Below are positions 51,706 through 59,746 of a stretch of DNA of 64,000 bases, one piece after another; position 1 is the first letter of the stretch, and each line of letters starts with the position of its first letter. The notes under the pieces were generated by a model that was not told the origin of the DNA, ran no database searches, and was given only the letters and a program-made list of their open reading frames with translations. The position numbers and the translations under genes were made by a program. Source of the DNA: Agromyces subbeticus DSM 16689 (GTDB lineage: Bacteria > Actinomycetota > Actinomycetes > Actinomycetales > Microbacteriaceae); contig NZ_ATXG01000002.1 of NCBI RefSeq assembly GCF_000421565.1, positions 372,001 to 436,000 on the forward strand, read 5' to 3'.

Positions 51706-51781
51706 GGGTCTGTGGCGCAGCTGGTAGCGCACCTGCATGGCATGCAGGGGGTCAGGGGTTCGAGTCCCCTCAGATCCACCA
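51706..51781 (+). tRNA. tRNA-Ala, anticodon GGC, CCA encoded
   Basis: A complete cloverleaf can be drawn. The acceptor stem is GGGTCTG/CAGATCC with the G3:U70 pair that identifies alanine tRNA. The anticodon stem CCTGC/GCAGG has the loop ATGGCAT, so the anticodon is GGC (codon GCC). The T arm is AGGGG-TTCGAGT-CCCCT, the discriminator is A and CCA is encoded at 51779-51781. TAAGCT at 51673-51678 may be its -10. Confidence 0.97.
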
Positions 51782-51783
51782 AG

Positions 51784-51820
51784 AACCCCTGATGAATCGG
51801 TAGATTCACAGGGGTTTTTC
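51784..51820 (+). terminator. Intrinsic terminator of tRNA-Ala
   Basis: AACCCCTG + TGAATC (51784-51798, one bulged A) pair with GATTCA + CAGGGGTT (51803-51816) around a GGTA loop, followed by a run of five T. The hairpin begins 3 nt after CCA. Confidence 0.92.
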
Positions 51821-51998
51821 GCGTTGAAGATGGCCGAGAAGGGGCCGTCGGGGCCATTTTTGGGGCCTTTTCATTCGAACCCATGTCGTGCCCACGATTA
51901 CCCCCGTTCGTCAACCTCACCCGGGCAGAGACCGGCTTGCAATCCCACGCGCGGCGAACTGCGCGCGGTCGATGACGCCGAGTTCCGTGGCGCGATCG
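51821..51998. other. Gene-free stretch between tRNA-Ala and the YdjM-type gene
   Basis: 178 nt with no supported gene. It holds three GGGGCC hexamers (51841, 51850, 51862). I found no second copy of the tRNA 3' end that would mark an integrated element. Confidence 0.5.
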
Positions 51999-52784
51999 CT
52001 ACGGCACGGCGATGATGTCGACTCCGAACCAGAGCAGCGCCTCGTGCGCGCTCCCGACGAGCACGTAGAGCGCCAGCACCGATCCGAAGGCGATCTCGCG
52101 GATCGACCCGGTGTCTCCGAGCAGCGGAAGGGCGACGAAGCCGTTCGGTCGCCAGATGCTGCTGATGAGCGGTGCCTTGCGCAGCAGTTTCGGCGGTCGT
52201 GGCCTGATCGGCCAGAGCAGCCCAGGAAGGCCGCCGGTGGTGAGCAGGTCGCCCGCGAGGTGGGCGAGGAAGCCGACGACGACGGCGAGCGGGAACCACG
52301 CGATGCTGCCGGGCGCGAGCAGCACGAGGAGCATTCCGAACACCGCTCCGAGCACCCAGGCTGTCAGCCACGACTCGACCATGTCGCGTGCCTTCACGGC
52401 GAAGCACATGAGCGCCGCAGCACCGATCACGGTGCCGAGCGAGAACGTGCCGAGTCGCTCCGTCGTGAGCGTCACGAGCGTCAGCGCCCACGCGCCGACA
52501 CCGACGATCGCCGCTGCGATCAGCGAATGCGCACCGTGGCGATGTCCGCCGGAGACCGAGTTGACGGCGCCGGCGGTGAGCCGACCGAGGATCGGCACCG
52601 ACCGGGCGATCGTGGCGCTGTGGTGGTCGGCGTCGGGCAGCAGCGCCGCGCCGGCGCAGACGAAGGATCCCGCGATGACGCCCACGGGATCGAGAGGGTA
52701 CGCGCCACTGGTGAGGTACGGCATGGCTCCGGTCGCGGCGATCCAAGCGGCGGCGCCGCTCGTGGCATGGTTGACGCCCATCAT
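51999..52784 (-). CDS. YdjM-family membrane-bound metal-dependent hydrolase
   Basis: A 261-residue polytopic membrane protein of the YdjM (DUF457) family. The histidine-rich N-terminal features are MMGVNHATSGAAAW, LLPDADHHSATIAR and GGHRHGAHSLIAA, which carry the likely metal-binding residues, followed by about four helices and a second conserved His/Asp segment VVVGFLAHLAGDLLTTGG. In E. coli ydjM is LexA-controlled; no SOS box was seen here. Either Met of the MM pair could start; no strong ribosome-binding site is visible. Confidence 0.88.
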   Translation of the reverse strand: MMGVNHATSGAAAWIAATGAMPYLTSGAYPLDPVGVIAGSFVCAGAALLPDADHHSATIARSVPILGRLTAGAVNSVSGGHRHGAHSLIAAAIVGVGAWALTLVTLTTERLGTFSLGTVIGAAALMCFAVKARDMVESWLTAWVLGAVFGMLLVLLAPGSIAWFPLAVVVGFLAHLAGDLLTTGGLPGLLWPIRPRPPKLLRKAPLISSIWRPNGFVALPLLGDTGSIREIAFGSVLALYVLVGSAHEALLWFGVDIIAVP

Positions 52785-52937
52785 CGTGCTGGGGTGGTCC
52801 TCTCGGTGGCGTGCATCGTCACGTGATGCGCTTCGACGTGCGCACACCGCTCGTCACCTCACGGCCTCGGCCGCGCCATCCGACCGTATCGCGCCACGCC
52901 GACACCGGACGCCGCGAGCCGTCCGCCTGCGCGCGGC

Positions 52938-53423
52938 TCAGGACTCCATCGGAGCGCCGAGGATCAGCGACCTGAGTTCGCCGGCGTATCGGTCGACGGG
53001 CCCGTCGACGACGAGACCGGGCGCGACGATCGTGATGGGAAGTACGGCGACGGGCGAAGGCGCGAGACCGACTTCTGCTCGCCACGCACTGACCTGCGCC
53101 GCCGAGGCCGCATAGACGATGCGTCCGAGACCCACCCATGCATGCGCTGCGGAGCACATCGGGCAGTGCTCGGCCGACGTGTAGACGGTGGCACCGGCTC
53201 GTTCAGCCGTCGTCAGGTTCGTCGCGGCCCACCGGGCGATCTCGAACTCGGGATGCCGCGTCTCGTCGCCGAGGGTGACTTCGCGATTGCGGTCGGCGAA
53301 TCGTTCGACCCTCGAGGCATCCACGAGCACCGAGCCGAACGCACCATCGCCGGCCGCCGCGGCTTCTCGCGCGAGCGCGACGGCACGCTCGAGAAACACC
53401 AGATCTTCTTCGGAGACGCTCAT
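52938..53423 (-). CDS. Cytidine/deoxycytidylate-type nucleoside deaminase
   Basis: A 161-residue zinc deaminase of the guanine deaminase/TadA-like superfamily. The catalytic His-x-Glu motif is HPEF near residue 57, and the second zinc motif is HCPMC near residue 86 (Cys-x-x-Cys). The FGSVLVDASRV strand is typical. The sequence is closer to guanine/isocytosine-type deaminases than to tRNA deaminase TadA. A CAGACT hexamer lies 6 nt before the ATG. Substrate not assigned. Confidence 0.85.
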   Translation of the reverse strand: MSVSEEDLVFLERAVALAREAAAAGDGAFGSVLVDASRVERFADRNREVTLGDETRHPEFEIARWAATNLTTAERAGATVYTSAEHCPMCSAAHAWVGLGRIVYAASAAQVSAWRAEVGLAPSPVAVLPITIVAPGLVVDGPVDRYAGELRSLILGAPMES

Positions 53424-53429
53424 GGGGCG

Positions 53430-53435
53430 AGTCTG
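53430..53435 (-). promoter_or_regulatory. Leaderless-type promoter for the deaminase
   Basis: On the minus strand CAGACT, then CGCCCC (6 nt), then ATG. The first base deviates from TANNNT. Confidence 0.35.
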
Positions 53436-53512
53436 CCGCGATTCGGGCCGGCGCGCGAGCGGCGCGCCTTCGCATCCGGTGTGAAGGCGGCTTCGCACGT
53501 CTCTGGCGCACC

Positions 53513-53518
53513 TAGGCT
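53513..53518 (+). promoter_or_regulatory. Leaderless-type promoter for the peroxidase gene
   Basis: TAGGCT, then CGAGGA (6 nt), then the GTG start at 53525. Confidence 0.45.
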
Positions 53519-53524
53519 CGAGGA

Positions 53525-54022
53525 GTGGACATCAGAGACATCCCCCTCACGACGATCGACGGCGAGACGACGACGCTCGCCGACTACACCGACCGGGTCG
53601 TGATGGTCGTGAACGTCGCCTCGAAATGCGGCCTCACTCCGCAGTACGAGAAGCTCGAGGCGCTGCAGCGCGAATACGGCGACCGCGGCTTCACCGTGCT
53701 CGGGTTTCCGTGCAACCAGTTCGCGGGCCAAGAGCCGGGTGACGGCGACGACATCAAGGAGTTCTGCTCCATGACGTACGGCGTGACGTTCCCGCTCATG
53801 GAGAAGGTCAAGGTCAACGGCCGCAACCGGCATCCGCTCTATGAGGCACTCACGAAGGTGACGGATGCCGCCGGCAAGGCCGGCCGCGTCAAGTGGAACT
53901 TCGAGAAGTTCGTCGTGCAGCCGGGCGGTCGGGTGCAGCGATTCCGACCGACGACGCAGCCCGACGATCCCGCGGTGATCGCGGCGATCGAAGCAGGTCT
54001 GGCGGAGGCGAAAGCGGCCTGA
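53525..54022 (+). CDS. Glutathione peroxidase family protein (thioredoxin-dependent type)
   Basis: A 165-residue peroxidase. Cys35 (NVASKCGLTPQY) replaces selenocysteine; Gln at position 69-70 region (FPCNQFAGQEPG) and Trp-Asn in KWNFEKFV complete the catalytic tetrad. Cys81 (KEFCSM) could be the resolving cysteine seen in thioredoxin-dependent members. Actinobacteria of this group use mycothiol rather than glutathione, so thioredoxin is the likely reductant. GTG start; monocistronic. Confidence 0.93.
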   Translation: MDIRDIPLTTIDGETTTLADYTDRVVMVVNVASKCGLTPQYEKLEALQREYGDRGFTVLGFPCNQFAGQEPGDGDDIKEFCSMTYGVTFPLMEKVKVNGRNRHPLYEALTKVTDAAGKAGRVKWNFEKFVVQPGGRVQRFRPTTQPDDPAVIAAIEAGLAEAKAA

Positions 54023-54061
54023 CCCGGTCGGTGCGACGCGCCTGACGCGCCGCGCGGCGCC

Positions 54062-54090
54062 TTGACCGGCCAACGACGCGGCCCCAGAAT
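54062..54090 (+). promoter_or_regulatory. Promoter of the small membrane protein gene at 54129
   Basis: TTGACC (54062-54067), 17-nt spacer, CAGAAT (54085-54090). AGGAG precedes the ATG. Confidence 0.55.
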
Positions 54091-54128
54091 TGGGGGGTTG
54101 ATCCGAATGCAACAGGAGCGGAGCACGA

Positions 54129-54638
54129 ATGTCCGACGTGTACGGTCGTCCGACCACTGAGCACGATGTCCCCACGACTGAGATGCAGACGTTCGCGCCC
54201 GCATCCGATTCCGAGCAGACGCCGGCGCATGCCCCTGCCGATGCAGTCGAGCGGGGCAGGTGGGGCACCGACCTCAGGTTCATGCTCGTGGTGCTCGCCG
54301 CGATCGTCGCCCTCTTCCTCGCGTTCGCGCTGCTCATCGCGTTCAGCCCGACCGGGGCGGCGATCAGCGCCCTGGCTATCATCGCCGCGCCCATCGCCAC
54401 CATGGTGGCCGCCTACTACGGCATCTCGCTCGCACTCAAGCAGGTGAAAGACGCTCGCGAAGCGGCCCAAGCGAGTGAGGCGCGGGCGCGCGCGGCCGAG
54501 GCCGGCGCCCGCGAGTCCGACGCATGGGCAGCGCAGATGGAATCAGGTCTCCGGGTCGCGGTCGCCAAGCTCACCGCGGCCGGGCAGCAGACCCGCGACG
54601 TCGAGCGCGCGGCCGGCACGCCCGACGAGTTCTTCTGA
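54129..54638 (+). CDS. Two-helix membrane protein with coiled-coil tail
   Basis: A 169-residue protein of unknown function. A polar N-terminal tail (1-45) is followed by two hydrophobic helices (about 50-71 and 76-96) and an Ala/Glu/Arg-rich heptad-like segment (about 103-140, DAREAAQASEARARAAEAGA) that probably forms a coiled coil. It is monocistronic with its own promoter and convergent with the dehydrogenase operon. Confidence 0.75.
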   Translation: MSDVYGRPTTEHDVPTTEMQTFAPASDSEQTPAHAPADAVERGRWGTDLRFMLVVLAAIVALFLAFALLIAFSPTGAAISALAIIAAPIATMVAAYYGISLALKQVKDAREAAQASEARARAAEAGARESDAWAAQMESGLRVAVAKLTAAGQQTRDVERAAGTPDEFF

Positions 54639-54693
54639 TCCGGCGCGGCCGATCCCGCGCTTCTGATTCCGCGCGGCTGCCACCGCGCTGCGC

Positions 54694-56151
54694 TCAGAGC
54701 TCGGCGAGCACGGAGACCGGGCGCTCGATGCAGCGCGCCAGGAAGGTGAGGAACGCGGCCGCCTCCGCGCCATCGCACACGCGATGATCGAATGAGATCG
54801 TCAACTCGGTCACGGTTCGCACGGCGAGTTGGCCCTCGACCACCCACGGTCGCTCGATGAAGCGCCCGACGCCGAGCATCGCTGCCTCGGGGTGGTTGAT
54901 GATGGCGGCGGAACCGTCGACCCCGAGCGTGCCGTAGTTGTTGAGCGTGAAGGTGCCGCCGGTGAGTGCGGCGGGCGGGAACGCGCCGGTGGTGGCCTCG
55001 TCGGTGCGCGTCAGGATCGCGTCGCGCAGGGCGCGCAGCGACATCCGCTCGGCGCCGTGCACGACCGGCACGAGGAGTCCTCGCGGAGTCTGCGCCGCGA
55101 GCCCCAGGTTCACGGTCGAGTGAATGACGAGCTCTTCGCGGTCGGCGTCGAAGCTCGCGTTGAGCGACGGGTGCTTGACGAGCCCCGCGACGACGAACCG
55201 GGCGATGAGCGCCGTGATGCCGAAGCGCTCGCCGGTCGCCTCCTGCAGTTGGCGGCGCGCGCTCAGCAGTTCGGTGGCGTCGACATCCATCCAGACGGTC
55301 GCCTCGGGGATCTCTCGGCGAGAGCGAGAGAAGTGCGCCGCGGCGGCGCGGCCCATGCGGTCGAGTGGCACCCGGCGGTCACCGTCGCGGTCGGTGCCGG
55401 TTGCGGGTGCCGGTGACGTCTCGAGCCGGTCGACGGATGTCGCGGGGCTCGCTTTCGCTCCGGATTCGCGCTCCTCGGCGATGTATGACTCGACGTCGCG
55501 TCGCATCACGAGGTGCTCGGGTCCTGAGCCGAGCAACTGACTCGCGTCGAAGCCGTGTTCGCGGGCGAGACGGCGAACGATGGGGGAGACCACAGGGGAG
55601 CGACGGCCGGCATCGAGTCGCGCGGAGCCGGTTGCACGTGAGGCCGGGCTGGTCGCCGCGGTGCCGCCGCTGGCCGCACCGCCGCCGGCAGCGCCGCTGC
55701 CGGCGCCACGACGACCGAAGCGGGCCGGCGCCGACGCCGATCGCTTCGTGACGGTCGACTGCCGCGTGCCGTACCCGATCAGCACGGCGCCGGACTCTTC
55801 AGCGGGGGCGGCGTCGCGGGTGATGATGCCGGGTTCGGCTGGCTCCGCGACATCCGCAGCCTGAGCTGACGCCGATGTGGATGCCGATGGCGCCGTCGAC
55901 GCCGGTGATCCAGCCTGGGCGCCGAGCGTCATCAGCACCGTTCCGGCGTGCAGCACTTCGCCGACCTCGCCGCCGAGCGACTCCACCACACCGGCGAACG
56001 GCGTGGGCAATTGCACGACGGACTTCGCCGATTCGATCTCGACCACGACCTGGTCGATCGTCACCTCGTCGCCCGGGGCGACGAGCCACGCGACGATCTC
56101 GGCCTCGGTGAGCCCCTCGCCGAGGTCGGGGAGGATGAACTCGCGGCTCAT
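54694..56151 (-). CDS. 2-oxoacid dehydrogenase E2 (dihydrolipoyl acyltransferase, branched-chain type)
   Basis: A 485-residue E2 with one lipoyl domain (residues 1-75; lipoyl-lysine in EIESAKSVVQLPTP), an Ala/Ser/Gly-rich linker, a peripheral-subunit-binding domain (SPIVRRLAREHGFDASQLLGSG near residue 190) and the catalytic domain ending TISFDHRVCDGAEAAAFL, with the active-site His of DHRxxDG. The start ATG overlaps the E1beta stop. Actinobacteria normally use homodimeric AceE for pyruvate, so a split E1 with this E2 suggests branched-chain oxoacids. No E3 gene is adjacent. Confidence 0.93.
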   Translation of the reverse strand: MSREFILPDLGEGLTEAEIVAWLVAPGDEVTIDQVVVEIESAKSVVQLPTPFAGVVESLGGEVGEVLHAGTVLMTLGAQAGSPASTAPSASTSASAQAADVAEPAEPGIITRDAAPAEESGAVLIGYGTRQSTVTKRSASAPARFGRRGAGSGAAGGGAASGGTAATSPASRATGSARLDAGRRSPVVSPIVRRLAREHGFDASQLLGSGPEHLVMRRDVESYIAEERESGAKASPATSVDRLETSPAPATGTDRDGDRRVPLDRMGRAAAAHFSRSRREIPEATVWMDVDATELLSARRQLQEATGERFGITALIARFVVAGLVKHPSLNASFDADREELVIHSTVNLGLAAQTPRGLLVPVVHGAERMSLRALRDAILTRTDEATTGAFPPAALTGGTFTLNNYGTLGVDGSAAIINHPEAAMLGVGRFIERPWVVEGQLAVRTVTELTISFDHRVCDGAEAAAFLTFLARCIERPVSVLAEL

Positions 56152-57170
56152 GCGTCCCACTCCCAGGTGTCGAGCGCTGCGAGCACGCGGTTCGCGGTCG
56201 GCAGGTGGTACTCCTCGAGCTTCGGCGAGGGGAAGGGGATGTCGAAACCCGCGATGCGCAGCACGGGTGCGGCGAGGTGATGGAAGTTGCGCTCGGTGAT
56301 CCGTGCCGCGACCTCTGCACCGTAGCCGCCGAACTGGGCGGCCTCATGGATCACGGCGGCGCGCGAGGTCTTGCGCACGGATGCGCCGACGGTGGCGTCG
56401 TCGAAGGGGGAGAGGCTGCGGAGGTCGATGACCTCGATCGAGAGGCCCTCTTCGGATGCGGCTTCCGCCGCCTCGAGTGCGGTGCGCACCGTCGGGCCGT
56501 AGCCGATGAGCGTGACATCGGTGCCCTCGCGCACGACCTCGGCGCGGTCCATGGGCGCCGTCGTCACGGGCAGCGCGAGCGGCGCCTTCGACCAGTAGCG
56601 GCTCTTCGGCTCCATGAAGACGACGGGGTCGTCGCTGTCGATCGCCTCGCGGAGCATCGAGTATGCGTCGGCGGGATTCGACGGCATCACGACGGTGAGG
56701 CCCGGCGTCGACGCCCAGTACGACTCGGAGGAGTCCGAGTGGTGCTCGACGCCGCCGATCGCTCCGGCGCAGGGAATGCGCACCACCATCGGCAGCGTGA
56801 CCCGGCTCTTCGTGCGATTGCGCATCTTCGCGACGTGCGACACCATCTGCTCGAACGCCGGGTAGCTGAAGGCGTCGAACTGCATCTCGACAACGGGGCG
56901 CATGCCGTACATCGCCATGCCGATCGCCGTGCCGATGATGCCCGACTCGGCGAGGGGCGAGTCCCAGATGCGGTCGGTGCCGAACTCGGCCTGCAGGCCG
57001 TCGGTGACGCGGAACACGCCGCCGAGCGGCCCGACGTCCTCTCCGTAGACGACGACGCGGTCGTCGGCCGTCATCGCATCGCGCATCGCGGCGTTGAGCG
57101 CGCCGGCCATGGTGAGCTGCGTCGGGGCGGATGCCTCGGCGGAGGTGCTGCTCGTCACGGTCGCGGTCAT
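56148..57170 (-). CDS. 2-oxoacid dehydrogenase E1 component, beta subunit
   Basis: A 340-residue transketolase-type subunit forming an alpha2beta2 E1. TMAGALNAAMRDAMTADDRVVVYGEDVG opens the domain; FDAFSYPAFEQMVSHVAKMR and IPCAGAIGGVEHHSDSSES are conserved E1beta blocks. Both ends overlap neighbours by 4 nt. Together with E1alpha it decarboxylates the oxoacid and loads the acyl group on E2. Confidence 0.95.
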   Translation of the reverse strand: MTATVTSSTSAEASAPTQLTMAGALNAAMRDAMTADDRVVVYGEDVGPLGGVFRVTDGLQAEFGTDRIWDSPLAESGIIGTAIGMAMYGMRPVVEMQFDAFSYPAFEQMVSHVAKMRNRTKSRVTLPMVVRIPCAGAIGGVEHHSDSSESYWASTPGLTVVMPSNPADAYSMLREAIDSDDPVVFMEPKSRYWSKAPLALPVTTAPMDRAEVVREGTDVTLIGYGPTVRTALEAAEAASEEGLSIEVIDLRSLSPFDDATVGASVRKTSRAAVIHEAAQFGGYGAEVAARITERNFHHLAAPVLRIAGFDIPFPSPKLEEYHLPTANRVLAALDTWEWDA

Positions 57171-58300
57171 CGTGCGGCTCCGGCGTGCGAGGCGAACGCG
57201 CCGGCGGCGAGCTCGGCCTCGAGGGCGGCGCGCTGTTCGAGCAGTGCGGCGCGGTCGCGCCCGTACACGTGATCGAAGAGCTCGAGCGGGTCGATCTCGG
57301 CCTCGGTCGTCATCACCTCGCGCGTGCGCTCGGCGAGCGCCTCCGCGGCATCCGCGATCTCGGTGCGCAGCGCCTCGGTGAGCGCGCCCTCGGAGACCAG
57401 GTACTTCTCGAGGCGCTCGATCGGGTCGCGGCGCTTCCAGTGCTCGACGTCGCGGGCCGCGCGATAGCGGGTCGGGTCGTCGGAGTTCGTGTGCGCCTCG
57501 ATGCGGTAGGTGACGCCCTCGATGAGGGTGGGGCCGCCGCCGGAGCGTGCCCGGTCGATGGCCGCCTGTGTCACGGCGTACATGGCCGCGACGTCGTTTC
57601 CGTCGACGTGGTAGCCCGGCATGCCGTAGCCGACGGCCTTGTCGGCGAGCGTCGCGGCGCGCGTCTGCCGCTCGAGCGGCACGCTGATCGCGAACTGGTT
57701 GTTCTGCACGACGAACACCGTGGGCGTCTGCCAGACCGCAGCGAAGTTGAACGCCTCGTGCGCGTCACCCTCGCTCGTCGCCCCGTCGCCGAGGAAGGTG
57801 AGGGCGACGACCGGGTCGTGACGGAGCCTGGCCGCGTGCGAAAGGCCGACCGCGTGCAGGGTCTGCGTCGCGAGCGGCGTCGCCTGCGCGGCCGTGCGGT
57901 GCGCATGCTGGTCGTAGCCGTTGTGCCAGTCGCCGCGGAAGGCGGCGAGGATGTCGCCGGGCTCGATGCCGCGGGTGAGCAGTGCCACGCTGTCGCGATA
58001 CGTGGGGAACAGCCAGTCATCGGTCGTCAGGGCTGCGACCGCGCCGATCTCACAGGCTTCCTGCCCGTAGGCGGAGGGATACGTCGCGAGCCGGCCCTGC
58101 TTGGTGAGTGCCGTGACCTGCACGTCGAAGCGCCGGGCGACGACCATCTTTCGGTAGAGGTCGAGGAGCGTCTCGGAGTCGGGAAGACCGAAGCCGCCGG
58201 TGGCCGCGCCGGTGACCGCATGCCCGGCGTTGTCGAGCAGCCGCAGGGGCTTCTCGGAGGGCAGGACGCGAACGGAGGCGTGCTCGACATTGAGGCTCAT
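57167..58300 (-). CDS. 2-oxoacid dehydrogenase E1 component, alpha subunit
   Basis: A 377-residue ThDP-binding subunit. The ThDP/Mg motif runs from FLGDGATSEGDAHEAFNF (near residue 170) to VVQNNQFAI. The regulatory-loop segment RIEAHTNSDDPTRYR is intact. The ATG at 58300 is preferred with GAAGG just upstream; a GTG six codons earlier is possible. It is first of the E1alpha-E1beta-E2 set, 107 nt after the lrp stop. Confidence 0.95.
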   Translation of the reverse strand: MSLNVEHASVRVLPSEKPLRLLDNAGHAVTGAATGGFGLPDSETLLDLYRKMVVARRFDVQVTALTKQGRLATYPSAYGQEACEIGAVAALTTDDWLFPTYRDSVALLTRGIEPGDILAAFRGDWHNGYDQHAHRTAAQATPLATQTLHAVGLSHAARLRHDPVVALTFLGDGATSEGDAHEAFNFAAVWQTPTVFVVQNNQFAISVPLERQTRAATLADKAVGYGMPGYHVDGNDVAAMYAVTQAAIDRARSGGGPTLIEGVTYRIEAHTNSDDPTRYRAARDVEHWKRRDPIERLEKYLVSEGALTEALRTEIADAAEALAERTREVMTTEAEIDPLELFDHVYGRDRAALLEQRAALEAELAAGAFASHAGAAR

Positions 58301-58358
58301 GCCTTCATCGTGCGACACTCTCGCGCCGCTCGGTGGGGCTCTCGAGCAACCGTGAACG

Positions 58359-58384
58359 AACGGCTTCGCGGGGCCGAAAGCGTT
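58359..58384. promoter_or_regulatory. Palindrome upstream of E1alpha (candidate Lrp operator)
   Basis: AACGGCTTCG (58359-58368) and CGAAAGCGTT (58375-58384) are inverted 10-bp arms matching at 8 positions, with a 6-nt spacer. It lies 58-84 nt before the E1alpha ATG and directly after the lrp gene. Binding by Lrp is inferred. Confidence 0.45.
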
Positions 58385-58407
58385 GCCGATCGTCCGGCAG
58401 CAGAGCC

Positions 58408-58905
58408 TCAGCTGCGCCAGATGTCCAGGGTCTGCGCGGGCGGGTGACCCTCGAGTTCGGCGAGGATCAGGTGCGATCTCGTCGAGACCACACCGGGCAT
58501 GTCATGGATGTCGCGGAGGATCGCCTGGCTCAGCTGCTCGTGGTCGGGCGCGCTCACCGTGAGGATGATGTCGATGTCGCCCGACACCGCCTGCACCTTC
58601 TCGACGAAGGGCAGGGTGGCGAGCTTCGCGGCGATCGACTCCCACGACACCTCGCCGATGCGAACGACCACGAGCGCCGAGATGTTCAGGCCGATCGCCT
58701 TGCGGTCGATCTGCGCGCCGAACCCGGTGATGACGCCGCGCTGCTGCAACTGCTGCACGCGATTGTGCGCCGCGGTGCGAGAGATGTGCACCCGTTCGGC
58801 GAGCGTGCGCACCGAGAGACGACCGTCGCGGCTGAGCTCGGCGACGATGCGTCGGTCGATGGCATCGAGCGCGTCGTTCCGGTGCTGTGCTGGCTGGGTC
58901 ATCAT
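58408..58905 (-). CDS. Lrp/AsnC family transcriptional regulator (BkdR-like)
   Basis: A 165-residue regulator with an N-terminal helix-turn-helix (residues 12-62: LDAIDRRIVAELSRDGRLSV, then VHISRTAAHNRVQQLQQRGVI) and a C-terminal RAM ligand-binding domain (about 70-150) with VEKVQAVSGDIDIILTV. It stands just upstream of the dehydrogenase genes in the same direction, the arrangement of bkdR regulators that respond to branched-chain amino acids. Its start overlaps the stop of the MpaB-type gene (ATGATGA); the second Met could also be used. Confidence 0.93.
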   Translation of the reverse strand: MMTQPAQHRNDALDAIDRRIVAELSRDGRLSVRTLAERVHISRTAAHNRVQQLQQRGVITGFGAQIDRKAIGLNISALVVVRIGEVSWESIAAKLATLPFVEKVQAVSGDIDIILTVSAPDHEQLSQAILRDIHDMPGVVSTRSHLILAELEGHPPAQTLDIWRS

Positions 58906-59729
58906 CGTCCTCGTTGCTCATCTCCAGAGTACCGGCTGCGCCTCGCTTCGACGCGTCGAAGCGAGGCGCGCATCGGCGCGTGGCGAATGGCCCGGGGCAG
59001 GAGCGGCCAGACGGCGGCGATCGCGCGGAACCATCCGTTCACGACTCGCTCGACGCGAGGCGTCCAGTGGAACCCGTACGCAGCGCGAATCGGCGCCGGC
59101 AGCAGTGCGGCCGTCACGAGGCGCACGAGCGGCAGCAGCGCTGCGGCACCGAAGGGCAGCGCGGATGTCTCGGTGAGCAGGCTTCTCGCCACGGCTCGGG
59201 CGTCGTCGCCCACGGTGAGGCCGGCGAGCCGGTCGATCCACCACGCATCGAACTCGGCCCGGGTGGAGGGCCAGCCATCGCCGGTCGCCTGCAGACGGCC
59301 GCCGAGTGGCGCGTAGCCCATCACGATCGCGTCGGCGGTCGTCATCGGCAAGGGTCCCCAGAGTCGTTCATGCAACTCGAGGGCGACGGCGAGCAGGGTC
59401 GAGGCGACCCACCGTTGCGCGTCGGCGTCGAAGGCGCTGTAGGCCGGCGCAGTGCTGTCGGCGCCCCCTCGAACGGGCGCGTGACGGCGGTTGACCGTGC
59501 GCACCGCCTCGGCGGCCACGGCCTCATCGCCGAATCCGATGGCGTAGACGTAGTCGAGCGTGCCGACCAGCCGATCGAGGGGCCGCTCGCGGAACGCGCT
59601 GTGCCGGGCGACGCCGCGAGCGACACGAGGGTCGGCCAGTTGCAGCAGGATCGCGGCTCCGCCGCCCAGCAGCAGCACGCCCTCGGCGGCATGACGGTGG
59701 AACGCCCTTCGTTCGTCGTGTTCGCGCAT
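58902..59729 (-). CDS. MpaB/DUF2236 family oxygenase-like protein
   Basis: A 275-residue protein of the MpaB (DUF2236, latex-clearing-protein-like) family. The opening FHRHAAEGVLLLGGGAAILLQLADPRVARGVA and SAFRERPLDRLVGTLDYVYAIGFG are characteristic, as is VNRRHAPVRG, where the His is in the likely heme-binding region. The start at 59729 gives MREHDERRAFHRH. Members oxidise diverse substrates; none can be assigned. Translationally coupled to lrp, 17 nt after the lysozyme-like gene. Confidence 0.85.
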   Translation of the reverse strand: MREHDERRAFHRHAAEGVLLLGGGAAILLQLADPRVARGVARHSAFRERPLDRLVGTLDYVYAIGFGDEAVAAEAVRTVNRRHAPVRGGADSTAPAYSAFDADAQRWVASTLLAVALELHERLWGPLPMTTADAIVMGYAPLGGRLQATGDGWPSTRAEFDAWWIDRLAGLTVGDDARAVARSLLTETSALPFGAAALLPLVRLVTAALLPAPIRAAYGFHWTPRVERVVNGWFRAIAAVWPLLPRAIRHAPMRASLRRVEARRSRYSGDEQRGR

Positions 59730-59746
59730 CAGTACCAGTTGTACCG

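Noticed and set aside
51706..51781. tRNA-Ala as an attachment site of an integrated element
   Set aside because: No second copy of the tRNA 3' end, no integrase gene and no shift in gene style downstream were found.
51678..51920. Open frame on the minus strand across the tRNA gene
   Set aside because: It is the reverse complement of tRNA-Ala and its terminator; the apparent peptide is an artefact often seen over tRNA genes.
53525..54022. Selenoprotein glutathione peroxidase
   Set aside because: The active site has a normal Cys codon and the frame is uninterrupted by TGA.
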